From Bacteroidales bacterium (GTDB taxonomy: Bacteria; Bacteroidota; Bacteroidia; Bacteroidales; Muribaculaceae): DNA of 23,168 nucleotides. A program made the position numbers and the translations under genes. Of this stretch, positions 1-7,697 are shown piece by piece. The notes beneath the pieces were generated by a model. That model saw only the letters and a list, made by a program, of their open reading frames with translations. It did no database searches and had not been told where the DNA came from. The DNA lies in the NCBI GenBank assembly GCA_004554255.1, contig SFNC01000021.1, forward strand, positions 1 through 23,168, written 5' to 3'. Each line of letters begins with the position of its first letter. Position 1 is the stretch's first letter.

Positions 1-90
1 GTGTCTTTTCGGTAAATTTCGCCAAGTCTCATCGGTCATGTAGCTCGCTACATTCCCTCTTCAACTTGCGAAATTTCCTCGAAAATACAC
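1..90. repeat. Nested near-palindromic element
   Basis: Bases 1-11 pair with 80-90 (one mismatch, 5/86). Bases 14-27 pair with 64-76 (one bulged C at 23). ATGTAG at 38-43 pairs with CTACAT at 48-53 around a CTCG loop. Asymmetric internal loops separate the three stems, so the whole stretch can fold as one long hairpin on either strand. It lies 3' of the rlmI-like gene and is cut by the window edge, so the outer arm may be longer. There is no T-run inside the window to make it a standard terminator. It resembles a dispersed extragenic repeat or the tip of a mobile element, but no second copy was noticed in this window. Confidence 0.6.
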
Positions 91-129
91 CGCCCCTGCT
101 TTAACAAATATTGGGGAACGGGGTCTAAG

Positions 130-1323
130 TTATTCAATGTAAAGCACCAGTCCTTTCAGGTACTCGCCCTCGGGATGGTAGATGTTCACGGGATGGTCGG
201 CGGGCTGAGTGAGCTGGTGGAGTATGCGTACCCGTCGTCCGGTCTGCGCCGCCGCCGAGAAAACGGCGAGTCGGAACTGTTCGCGGCTCACTGCCTGAGA
301 GCACGAGAATGTGAACAGCACGGTGCCGGGAGCGGCTTTGGCCATTGCCTTGGCGTTGAGGCGCTGATAACCGCGCAGAGCGTTGCGGATGGCGCTGCGG
401 TGCTTGGCGAAAGCCGGCGGGTCAAGCACGATAAGGTCGTAAGCGCCGTCGTCCATATTGTCCAGGAACTTGAAAGCGTCCTCGGCAAACGAGCGGTGGT
501 TAGCCACATTTTCGCCGAAATTAAGTTTCACATTGGCATCGGTGAGCGATATTGCCTTGGCCGAGGAGTCCACCGAATCCACATTCACCGCGCCTCCGCG
601 CAGTGCATAAACGGAGAAACCGCCGGTATAGCAGAACATGTTAAGCACCTTGCGGCCTTTGGCGTAATGCTGCAGCAGCGAGCGGTTGTCGCGCTGGTCC
701 ACAAAGAAACCGGTTTTTTGTCCGCGCAGCCAGTCAATGTTGAATTTCAGGCCGTTCTCGGTGCTTACATTGGTGTGGAACGCGCCGATGATATAGTCGT
801 CCACAGGGTCAAGATCAGCCTTGTACGGGAGCGTGGTCTCGCTTTTGTAAAACACGTTTTTGACGCCCAGGCTGTCTATCTCCGTGAGCGCGCGGGCGAT
901 TATGTTGCGGGCGAAGTGCATGCCGGGCGAATGTGCCTGCAGCACAGCGGTGTCGCCGTACACGTCTATCACCAGTCCGGGCAGGAAATCGCCCTCTCCG
1001 TGCACCAGGCGGAAGGTGTCGTTGTCGGCACGCTGCAGCCCTAACGCCCGGCGCAGTGCAAACGCCTGGTCCAGCCGTTGAGCGTAAAATGCGTCATCAA
1101 TAACGGTGTCTCCGAAGTCGAGCATGCGCACGGCTATGCTGCCTATCTGGTAGTGGCCCACGCCGATAAGGCGGCCGTCGGATGCGACAACGCGCACGGT
1201 GTCGCCCTCCTCCACATCTCCGGGTACTCCGGCTAACGCGCCGGAGAACACCCATGGGTGAAAGCGCTCAAGGCTCTCTTCCTTGCCCCGTTTAAGGGTA
1301 AGTGTGTTGTATGTTGTTGCCAT
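130..1323 (-). CDS. rlmI: RlmI-like class I SAM-dependent rRNA methyltransferase
   Basis: A 397-residue cytoplasmic enzyme of the RlmI/RlmK family, which transfers a methyl group from S-adenosylmethionine to 23S rRNA (E. coli RlmI makes m5C1962). An N-terminal PUA-like RNA-binding domain covers about residues 1-75. The linker motif GQKTGFFVDQRDNR is at 201-214, the SAM-binding loop VLNMFCYTGGF at 226-236, the motif IV segment LDPPAF at 300-305, and FSCS at 339-342 supplies the expected catalytic cysteine (C341). The length is normal for the family. It starts 7 bases after the rseP stop, so it is the last gene of the dxr-rseP operon. The family is clear; the exact target base in this organism is inferred from E. 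coli, and RlmK-type guanine N7 methylation is the alternative. Confidence 0.9.
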   Translation of the reverse strand: MATTYNTLTLKRGKEESLERFHPWVFSGALAGVPGDVEEGDTVRVVASDGRLIGVGHYQIGSIAVRMLDFGDTVIDDAFYAQRLDQAFALRRALGLQRADNDTFRLVHGEGDFLPGLVIDVYGDTAVLQAHSPGMHFARNIIARALTEIDSLGVKNVFYKSETTLPYKADLDPVDDYIIGAFHTNVSTENGLKFNIDWLRGQKTGFFVDQRDNRSLLQHYAKGRKVLNMFCYTGGFSVYALRGGAVNVDSVDSSAKAISLTDANVKLNFGENVANHRSFAEDAFKFLDNMDDGAYDLIVLDPPAFAKHRSAIRNALRGYQRLNAKAMAKAAPGTVLFTFSCSQAVSREQFRLAVFSAAAQTGRRVRILHQLTQPADHPVNIYHPEGEYLKGLVLYIE

Positions 1324-1330
1324 TTGGTCT

Positions 1331-2797
1331 TTATTTGAATAAGAATCTGTAGATGTCGTTGGCGTTGGCGTAAATCAGGAGCAGGAACAGGAATGCCATT
1401 CCCGCCATCTGTGAGTATTCCAGGACTTTAAGCGACGGTTTGCGACGGGTGATGAGTTCCCAGAGTGTGAATATCACGTGTCCGCCGTCAAGGGCCGGAA
1501 TCGGCAGTATGTTCATAAAGGCGAGGATAACGCTCAGGAACGCGGTGAGGTTCCAGAATGTGAACCAGTTCCACTGCTCGGGGAACATATCGCCTATAGC
1601 ACCAAAGCCGCCTATGCTCTTGGCGCCTTCTTTGGTGAAGATGTATTTAAGGGACGATACATACTGAACCAGCATGCCGGTGCCGTCGCCTATGCCCTTG
1701 GGAATACTCTCCCACAGGGAATAGTCCACGTGGGTGACGTCATAAATATTCTTGCCTTCGGTAAGCTGTATGCCTATGCGTCCGGTATTATCAACAGGGG
1801 TTATGTAGCAGTTGAGGGTAGTCTCTTTGCCATCGCGCAATACCAGCATCGGGACGGTCTTTCCGCGGCTGCGGTCGAGAGCCTGGTGGAATTCCACCAG
1901 CGAGGGAGTGGTGTCGTTGGCTACACGAACAATGCGGTCGCCGGCAATCAGCCCTGCCTTTTCGGCCGGCTCGCCCTTCACTGTCCGCGAGACTACAGCC
2001 GGCAGACGGTAGGTGAAAATCGGCGATTTGCGGTCGGCGCTCATCATCTTTTCCACGAAAGACTTGGGGATTGCGATGTCAATAGTGTCCTTGTGGTCGC
2101 GAAGCACGGTTACTGTGCCGCCTTTGTCGGCGATGTCCCACATTATGGATTTATTGGCGGCATCGGCGTACTCGCCGTTGTAAGCCAGCAGGATGTCGCC
2201 GTCGCGGAATCCAATTTCCTGCATCTCCGGTGCAAAAGCCATGCCCTCGTATGCTTTGTCAAACTTAACATAGTCGTCGCCCCAGTACCAGGCGATGCCG
2301 ATGTATATCAGTATGGCCAGCAGGAAGTTAAATATAACGCCGGCGCACATCACCATCAGGCGCGGGAATGGCTTTTTGGCGCGGAACTCCCATGGTTCGG
2401 GCTCCTTGGCGAGGTCCTCGCCGCTCTGGGTCTCGTCAATCATTCCGGCTATCGAGCAGTATCCGCCCAGCGGCAGCCAGCCCAGTCCGTACATTGTGGC
2501 GCGCCACGTGGGCTTGCCGTTCTTCATGGGGTCGTGGGGTTTGCCGACCTTGATGTTCAGCAGCGCTTTCTCCTGCTCATTGCCGTCTTTGTCCTTTTTG
2601 GTCCAGGCTATCAGCTGCACGCGGTTTTGGTCGGGACGATATTTGAGCAGTGAGAACCAGGGGTTGAAAAACAGATAGAATTTCTCCACGCGCATGCCGT
2701 AAATGCGCGCAAACAGATAGTGGCCGAACTCGTGAATGGTCACGAGCAGAACAAAGGCCAGAATCAGCTGTAAGGCTTTTATCAGGAATGTTTCCAT
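1331..2797 (-). CDS. rseP: RIP metalloprotease RseP (site-2 protease family)
   Basis: A 488-residue inner-membrane zinc protease that cleaves transmembrane segments, such as anti-sigma factors and leftover signal peptides. The zinc motif HEFGH is at residues 22-26 in the first membrane helix. The third ligand motif LDGG (D437) lies in a C-terminal membrane segment, followed by a last hydrophobic helix at about 464-482. Two PDZ-like domains lie between, at about 190-250 and 270-335; the second contains the segment AGLIAGDRIV. An insert of soluble sequence after the first helix makes it longer than the E. coli protein (450 aa). It starts 14 bases after dxr and ends 7 bases before the rlmI-like gene, consistent with co-transcription. 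No sigma-E or anti-sigma gene is nearby, so its substrate cannot be inferred from context. Confidence 0.95.
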   Translation of the reverse strand: METFLIKALQLILAFVLLVTIHEFGHYLFARIYGMRVEKFYLFFNPWFSLLKYRPDQNRVQLIAWTKKDKDGNEQEKALLNIKVGKPHDPMKNGKPTWRATMYGLGWLPLGGYCSIAGMIDETQSGEDLAKEPEPWEFRAKKPFPRLMVMCAGVIFNFLLAILIYIGIAWYWGDDYVKFDKAYEGMAFAPEMQEIGFRDGDILLAYNGEYADAANKSIMWDIADKGGTVTVLRDHKDTIDIAIPKSFVEKMMSADRKSPIFTYRLPAVVSRTVKGEPAEKAGLIAGDRIVRVANDTTPSLVEFHQALDRSRGKTVPMLVLRDGKETTLNCYITPVDNTGRIGIQLTEGKNIYDVTHVDYSLWESIPKGIGDGTGMLVQYVSSLKYIFTKEGAKSIGGFGAIGDMFPEQWNWFTFWNLTAFLSVILAFMNILPIPALDGGHVIFTLWELITRRKPSLKVLEYSQMAGMAFLFLLLIYANANDIYRFLFK

Positions 2798-2811
2798 GTG
2801 TCAGGGATTTC

Positions 2812-4005
2812 TTATTTAATTGTTACTTGGCGACTGATGCTGTCGGCAATCTCGGTGGCTGTACGCCTTGCCGAGGCATTGGTGGCTACATAGTCTTGAT
2901 ATTCCGGCGCGGCGATAAAGGGCTCTTTTTCAAGAGTCTCGGCCACAATCCGGTAAATGTCGTTGAAGGGAATGCGTTTTTGGCGGAAGGCAAGATTTGC
3001 AACCTCGTTGGCGGCGTTGACAACGCATGCGGCATTGCCGCCGCGCTCCAGGGAGGTGGTGGCGAAGGTCAGGCACGGGAACATGCGCACGTCCGGCTCG
3101 CTGAAGGTGAGTGTGGCGATGCGGTCCAGTGTCAGCGCCTCGGAGGCCCCGGCCAGGCGGGTGCTTTCGCCTATGGCGTATGCGATAGGCAGGCGCATGT
3201 CGGGGATGCCGAGCTGTGCCTTTATCGCTCCGTCCTCAAATTCCACCATCGAGTGCACTATGCTCTGCGGGTGCACTAATGCGCGGATTCGCCCGGCGGG
3301 GATATTGAACAGATAATGGGCCTCAATAATCTCGAAAGCCTTGTTCATCATCGTGGCCGAGTCAATGGTGATTTTCGCACCCATGCTCCAGTTGGGGTGG
3401 TTCAGCGCATCGGCTACGGTGGCATTGGCAAGCTGTTCGCGCGTCCAGGTGCGGAAGGGGCCTCCCGAAGCCGTGATAATCAGCCGGCGCACGCTGTCTG
3501 CCGACTCTCCGGCAAGGCATTGCGCTATGGCCGAATGCTCTGAGTCTATCGGGAAAATGCGTGATTTTGAGGATTTAAGCAGGCGGCGAACCAGCTCGCC
3601 GGCCACAACAAGTGTCTCCTTGTTGGCCAGAGCGATGTCTTTGTCGGCGCCAATGGCGGCAATTGTCGGCGCCATTCCGCTGTATCCCACGGTGGCATTC
3701 ACCACCATGTCCACATTCGGGTGCGTGGAGGCCTCGGCGATAGCATCGGCTCCTGCGGCGGCTTCTACATCGCTTCCGGCAAGTGCCTCGCGCAACTCAC
3801 CGTACTTTTCCGCATCGGCGATTATGGCCTGCTGCGGGCGGAATTCCAGCGCCTGCTCTATCAGACGCTTTACGTTGCTGCCGCCGCTGATGGCGGTAAC
3901 TCTGTAACGCTCGGGGTGTCGCCGCACTATGTCAAGGGTCTGTGTGCCGATAGACCCCGTGGAGCCTATTAGATACAGACGTTTCTGATTGGTTGACTGA
4001 TACAT
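2812..4005 (-). CDS. dxr: 1-deoxy-D-xylulose 5-phosphate reductoisomerase
   Basis: Dxr (IspC) converts 1-deoxy-D-xylulose 5-phosphate to 2-C-methyl-D-erythritol 4-phosphate with NADPH, the committed step of the MEP isoprenoid pathway, in the cytoplasm. The 397-residue length is typical. Visible motifs are the NADPH loop GSTGSIG at 14-20, LANKE at 126-130, the divalent-metal site PIDSEHS at 152-158 (D154, E156), the substrate loop SGGPF at 180-184, and DSATMMNKAFEIIE at 215-228 with K222 and E228. It is the first gene of the operon with rseP and the rlmI-like gene, and a promoter at 4053-4084 lies about 40 bases upstream of the ATG. Confidence 0.97.
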   Translation of the reverse strand: MYQSTNQKRLYLIGSTGSIGTQTLDIVRRHPERYRVTAISGGSNVKRLIEQALEFRPQQAIIADAEKYGELREALAGSDVEAAAGADAIAEASTHPNVDMVVNATVGYSGMAPTIAAIGADKDIALANKETLVVAGELVRRLLKSSKSRIFPIDSEHSAIAQCLAGESADSVRRLIITASGGPFRTWTREQLANATVADALNHPNWSMGAKITIDSATMMNKAFEIIEAHYLFNIPAGRIRALVHPQSIVHSMVEFEDGAIKAQLGIPDMRLPIAYAIGESTRLAGASEALTLDRIATLTFSEPDVRMFPCLTFATTSLERGGNAACVVNAANEVANLAFRQKRIPFNDIYRIVAETLEKEPFIAAPEYQDYVATNASARRTATEIADSISRQVTIK

Positions 4006-4052
4006 GATTGTTCATTTTCTGCGCGCCATTTGCATTACGCGCATATAGCCCA

Positions 4053-4084
4053 CAAAGATACGAATTTTCCATGACCTGTGCAAC
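4053..4084 (-). promoter_or_regulatory. Promoter of the dxr-rseP-rlmI-like operon
   Basis: On the minus strand a GTTG -33 element (4081-4084) is followed by a 20-base spacer and a perfect -7 element TATCTTTG (4053-4060), matching the Bacteroidetes primary sigma consensus TTTG-N19-21-TAnnTTTG. The expected start of transcription is near 4046, leaving about 40 bases of leader before the dxr ATG at 4005. The promoter lies in the 121-base gap after nhaD, where no clear terminator was seen. Confidence 0.75.
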
Positions 4085-4126
4085 TGTCACAAGTCATATT
4101 GCCGTATACGCCCGGAAAGAGAGGCG

Positions 4127-5521
4127 TCAGCCGAACATCCAGTGCTCAAAAATATATACCACTATACCGGCAAGGTAGCCTATCACGGCAAGGCCGCTGA
4201 ATTTTTTCAGGTACCAGCCGAAGTTTATTTTCTCTATGCCCATGGCGATTACGCCGGCGGCCGATCCGATAATCAGCAGCGAACCGCCCACGCCGGCGCA
4301 ATAGCTGAGCAGGCCCCAGAAGTGGCCGTCCACAACAAAGTTGGCGGCATATCCGGATACGGTGGGGTCGGCTATCGGGTACATGCCCATAACGCCGGCT
4401 ACAAGTGGGACGTTGTCCACCACCGACGACAGCGCACCGAGCAGCGAGTCAATGACATAGACATCGTGTACATACATGTCCAGAGCATCGGCCATGGTGC
4501 TGAGGATACCCGTGGACTGCAGCACGGCAACGGCCATAAGTATGCCTAAAAAGAACAGGATGGACGGCATGTCCACACGCGAAATCACTTTGGGGATGCG
4601 GTATTGCTGTTTTTGCTTGCGCAGATGCCCGTTGTAAAGGCATTCGGTAACCACCCACAGTATACCCAGCACCAACAGAATGCCCAGGAACGGCGGCAGA
4701 TGTGTGAGCGTCTTGAATACGGGTACGAATATCAGGCCGCCCACGCCAAGGCAGAAAATAAACAGCTTGTCGCCCTTGCTCATGTCCGAGCGCTGGACGT
4801 CGTTCTTTATCGGCTCCGGGAGGCGTCCCTTAAGCTTTCGCGACACTATCATCGCCGGTATCACCACCGAGACTATGGACGGCAGCAGCACAAAACGTAT
4901 CAGAGCCTCTACCGTGACATTTCCGTTCGCCCACAGCAGAATAGTGGTGACGTCGCCGATGGGCGACCATGCTCCGCCACTGTTGGCGGCAATGATTATG
5001 GTGCCGGCATAAATCCACCTCTCGCGCTTGTGGGGCACGAACTTGCGCAGCAGTGTCAGCATCACGATGGTGGTGGTGAGATTGTCCAGGACTGCCGACA
5101 AAAAGAACGTCAGCCACGTCATAATCCACAGCAGTTTGCGGCGCTTGCGGGTGTGTATTCGGCTGGTTATCACCGTAAAACCGTCGTGAACGTCTATCAG
5201 CTCCACTATGGTCATGGCTCCGAGCAGAAACAGTACCGTCTGGGCAATGTCGCCAAGGTGCTCCACCAGGTCGACGTTGCACACGTAACTCAGCGCCTGC
5301 TTATGCTCACTTTGCTGGTATAGTGCCGGATGTTCACTGACATATTGCTGGAACTTGTCGGCGGAAATCGTGGGAACAATATCGTCGGCACCCATCGCAT
5401 AGCATACCCACAGCAACATGCCGAGCACAAGCGCCGTGGCGGTTTTGTCCACTTTCAGCGGATGCTCCAGGGCTATGCAAAGATAGCCGATTACGAACAA
5501 TATAATAATGGTTGTTATCAT
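4127..5521 (-). CDS. nhaD: NhaD-type Na+/H+ antiporter
   Basis: A 464-residue integral inner-membrane protein of the NhaD branch of the IT (ion transporter) superfamily, exchanging cytoplasmic Na+ (or Li+) for external H+ in pH and sodium homeostasis. It has about a dozen hydrophobic segments. Two repeated re-entrant or helix motifs carry conserved acidic residues: SAVLDNLTTTIVM at 142-154 (D146) and SSVVDNVPLVAG at 365-376 (D369). The motif NSGGAWSPIGDVTT spans 180-193. These pseudo-repeats are typical of the two-fold symmetric fold. A 45-residue polar segment at about 47-90 follows the first two helices and may be exposed outside the membrane. It is preceded by a promoter and a leader of about 120 bases and appears to be a single-gene unit. 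Confidence 0.93.
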   Translation of the reverse strand: MITTIIILFVIGYLCIALEHPLKVDKTATALVLGMLLWVCYAMGADDIVPTISADKFQQYVSEHPALYQQSEHKQALSYVCNVDLVEHLGDIAQTVLFLLGAMTIVELIDVHDGFTVITSRIHTRKRRKLLWIMTWLTFFLSAVLDNLTTTIVMLTLLRKFVPHKRERWIYAGTIIIAANSGGAWSPIGDVTTILLWANGNVTVEALIRFVLLPSIVSVVIPAMIVSRKLKGRLPEPIKNDVQRSDMSKGDKLFIFCLGVGGLIFVPVFKTLTHLPPFLGILLVLGILWVVTECLYNGHLRKQKQQYRIPKVISRVDMPSILFFLGILMAVAVLQSTGILSTMADALDMYVHDVYVIDSLLGALSSVVDNVPLVAGVMGMYPIADPTVSGYAANFVVDGHFWGLLSYCAGVGGSLLIIGSAAGVIAMGIEKINFGWYLKKFSGLAVIGYLAGIVVYIFEHWMFG

Positions 5522-5558
5522 TTATACAAAAAACTGGTTGCGCATTTTAGTACACAGA

Positions 5559-5581
5559 TGCACCCTCATAGGATGGGTGCA
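5559..5581 (-). promoter_or_regulatory. Hairpin in the nhaD leader
   Basis: Perfect 7-base arms TGCACCC (5559-5565) and GGGTGCA (5575-5581) enclose a 9-base loop within the predicted nhaD 5' untranslated region, about 38 bases upstream of the start codon. There is no T-run directly after it on the minus strand, so it is not a simple terminator. A cis-regulatory or stabilising role is possible but unproven. Confidence 0.45.
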
Positions 5582-5647
5582 GACAATTATGCTCCCTGCG
5601 ATGTATGTCGGGATGCCCCCGCTTATGTCAGTTCGGTTTTCGGTGTG

Positions 5648-5679
5648 CAAATATAGTCAATAGTTATATCACGTGCAAA
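5648..5679 (-). promoter_or_regulatory. Promoter of nhaD
   Basis: Read on the minus strand, a perfect TTTG (5676-5679), a 20-base spacer and a perfect TATATTTG (5648-5655) form an exact Bacteroidetes promoter. Transcription should begin near 5640, giving an untranslated leader of about 120 bases before the nhaD ATG at 5521. Confidence 0.85.
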
Positions 5680-5856
5680 CTTTATTGAGGAAAAATTTCA
5701 TTAATTATTGAAGCCCCGATTTTTCTGCATTTTAACCCATGAAAGAGGCGTTTTAACACTTCACTGAAAACGGCAATCACGACTGCCGAAAAACCGTAAA
5801 AAAAGTTGTTATTCGGTGGTATTTCTTTTCAAATTAATTCATTTCTTTGCGAGGAG

Positions 5857-7005
5857 ATGAAATATTTGCACGTATACATAGACCTCGCATTCTGCCTTGT
5901 GCTGCTTCCGCTCATGGTTATAATGCTGCCCGTGGAGCGGTGGTATCACCACTCGCCGATGTTTGTTTTCGCATTGGTGAGCAGTCTGTACGGTGTTTAT
6001 TTCCTAAACCGTTTTCTCACGGTGCCCTTGCTGTTCAAGGGCGGCAAACGGCGGATGCTTGCCGCAGGAGGCCTGATAGCCCTTTCCGTGGGCGTGGCTT
6101 ACCTGCTTGCCACGACAGACATTGACTCGTTTGCCGGGAGAAAGGGACCGGAAAGAATGGAGCTCCACGACGGTCCCCCGGAACCCAAGCCGGAGTTCGG
6201 CCCCGGCCATCATAAGCATCACCGCCATGGCCCCGGGCCCCTGCATAAGCCCGGATTTCCGCCGCACCACCGGCATAAAGGAGGAATGGGCAGCGACAAC
6301 ATCTTCCCGTTTGTACCGCCGCACACGCAGGGCGTTTGGCTGTTGTTCGCGCTGGTGGAGACTTTCAGCTTTGTTGTCAGCCTGTTGCTGCAGACCAACG
6401 AGCAGCGCGCGCGGCGCCGGGCCGTGGAGGCCGAGCGCGACCATGCACAGATTCAGCTGTATAAAAACCAGATAAAGCCGCATTTCATGTTCAATACCCT
6501 GAACTCCCTGTACGGGCTGTTTTTGACAGGCAACCCGCTGGCGCTTAATGCGTTGGAGCGGTTTATCTCCATGATGCGGTACATGCACATCTCTGCCGAC
6601 CGCGACATGGTGTCAATCGCCGAGGAGGCCGACTATCTGCGGCAATATGTGGAGATGCAGTCTTTGCGCCTCGGCGAGACAACCACTTTGGACCTGGAAA
6701 TAGAAATCGCCGACCACGACCTTACCGTGCCGCCCATGCTCCTGGTAACTTTTGTTGAAAACTGCTTCAAACACGGCGTGTCCTCCGTGGAATCGTCCAC
6801 AATACAGATTTCGCTGGTGGAAAAGGACGGCATACTCATCCTTAAGACCCGCAACAAGATTTTCCCCGTTAAACAGGACAGCGAGCATGTGGGCATACTT
6901 AACAGCCGTAGGCGCCTGGACCTGCTCTATCCCGGAGCATATACACTTGATATTGTCAGTGATGACGAGTTTTTTAATATTACCCTGAAAATTATCCTTA
7001 AATGA
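5857..7005 (+). CDS. LytS/YehU-type sensor histidine kinase with His-rich periplasmic loop
   Basis: A 382-residue inner-membrane sensor kinase that should phosphorylate the LytTR regulator encoded next to it. The start at 5857 was chosen because it begins directly with the first membrane helix; an in-frame ATG at 5806 would add 17 unlikely residues. Four hydrophobic segments lie at about 8-25, 35-60, 67-86 and 157-179. The loop between helices 3 and 4 (about 87-156) should be periplasmic, since the kinase part is cytoplasmic; residues 104-156 hold 11 histidines plus many prolines and glycines. The His_kinase domain follows: phosphoacceptor H209 in QIKPHFMFNTLNSL, the ATP-binding N302 in VENCFKHG, and the G-box-like HVGILNSRRRLDLL at 344-357. 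Its stop overlaps the regulator start (ATGA). The signal sensed is unknown; the loop suggests a metal or pH. Confidence 0.9.
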   Translation: MKYLHVYIDLAFCLVLLPLMVIMLPVERWYHHSPMFVFALVSSLYGVYFLNRFLTVPLLFKGGKRRMLAAGGLIALSVGVAYLLATTDIDSFAGRKGPERMELHDGPPEPKPEFGPGHHKHHRHGPGPLHKPGFPPHHRHKGGMGSDNIFPFVPPHTQGVWLLFALVETFSFVVSLLLQTNEQRARRRAVEAERDHAQIQLYKNQIKPHFMFNTLNSLYGLFLTGNPLALNALERFISMMRYMHISADRDMVSIAEEADYLRQYVEMQSLRLGETTTLDLEIEIADHDLTVPPMLLVTFVENCFKHGVSSVESSTIQISLVEKDGILILKTRNKIFPVKQDSEHVGILNSRRRLDLLYPGAYTLDIVSDDEFFNITLKIILK

Positions 7006-7697
7006 TCAGATGCATAGCCATTGACGATGAACCCATCGCCCTCAGTATAATCGCCGATCACTGCCGCAGGTACGGACTCATTGACCTGCAGTGCTTTACC
7101 TCGCCATTGCGTGGCCTTAATGCGATAAACGACACCCGCCCGGAGATTGTTTTTCTGGACATAGAGATGCACGCGGTAAACGGCATAGAGTTTGCCCGGC
7201 AGCTGCCGGAGGGCACGGCTGTAATCATAACCACCGCCTACGCGCAGTATGCCAAAGACGGTTTCGAGATTGATGCCGTGGACTTCCTGCACAAGCCTAT
7301 CTTCTACCCGCGCTTCCAGCACGCGATAGAGAAGGCCATAAAATGGCGCGGCAATCTGGACAATGATGTTTCCCGCGCCACCCTAACCCTTAAGGTGGAC
7401 CACAAGAACCTGGTAATCGATGTGGCCGACATAACGTACATCGAGGCTATGGATAATTATGTAAAGGTGTACCGCCGTGGTGGTCAGCGGCTTATAATGT
7501 CGCAGATACCGCTTAAGGAGGTAGAGGCCATGTTGCCGCAGGACAGATTCATGCGCGTCCACCGCTCGTTTATTGTCGCTATGGATGCGGTAGAGAAGTT
7601 CTCGGCGAGGTCACTGAATCTTTCCGGCATCGCCGAGCCCATCCCCATAGGGCGCACTTACAGTTCTGTCATCGCCGAGCGTTTCCCTCGCTCCTGA
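7002..7697 (+). CDS. LytTR-family response regulator
   Basis: A 231-residue transcription factor with an N-terminal receiver domain and a C-terminal LytTR DNA-binding domain. The acidic pocket is DDE at 8-10, the phosphoacceptor is D53 in FLDIEM, T78 is in the TTAY segment, and K98 is in HKP. The LytTR domain covers about 127-228, with the typical segments ADITYIEAMDNYVKVY and FMRVHRSFIV. It overlaps the kinase by 4 bases (7002-7005), so translation is probably coupled. Its 3' end overlaps the convergent cstA gene by 29 bases (7669-7697). By analogy with BtsR/YehT and YpdB, a likely target is the neighbouring CstA-family transporter; this is inference, and no operator was identified. Confidence 0.93.
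   Translation: MIRCIAIDDEPIALSIIADHCRRYGLIDLQCFTSPLRGLNAINDTRPEIVFLDIEMHAVNGIEFARQLPEGTAVIITTAYAQYAKDGFEIDAVDFLHKPIFYPRFQHAIEKAIKWRGNLDNDVSRATLTLKVDHKNLVIDVADITYIEAMDNYVKVYRRGGQRLIMSQIPLKEVEAMLPQDRFMRVHRSFIVAMDAVEKFSARSLNLSGIAEPIPIGRTYSSVIAERFPRS

Larger units (their letters stand above)
5522..5856. other. Intergenic region between nhaD and the sensor kinase
   Basis: This 335-base AT-rich gap separates the divergent nhaD and kinase genes. It holds the nhaD promoter and leader hairpin listed separately, and a small inverted repeat CGGCA/TGCCG (5771-5775 and 5784-5788, 8-base loop) that could be an operator. On the plus strand the only TTTG near the kinase start is TTTCTTTG at 5842-5849, a one-mismatch -7 box without a matching -33 and almost touching the ATG, so no convincing kinase promoter was found. 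No protein-coding gene is seen here. Confidence 0.6.

Noticed and set aside
175..1044. Plus-strand open frame of 289 codons opposite the rlmI-like gene
   Set aside because: The methyltransferase motifs on the minus strand are clear, and the antisense frame shows no family features.
1478..2653. Long plus-strand open frame (391 codons) opposite rseP
   Set aside because: It is a mirror of the GC-rich rseP codons, has no recognisable domain, and rseP is unambiguous with HEFGH, PDZ and LDGG elements.
5842..5849. TTTCTTTG as the kinase promoter -7 element
   Set aside because: There is no TTTG-like -33 at 19-21 bases, and the resulting start would coincide with the ATG. A leaderless start cannot be excluded but is not supported.
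5806..5856. Earlier in-frame ATG for the sensor kinase
   Set aside because: It would add 17 residues ahead of the first membrane helix, and the sequence there looks like AT-rich intergenic DNA.
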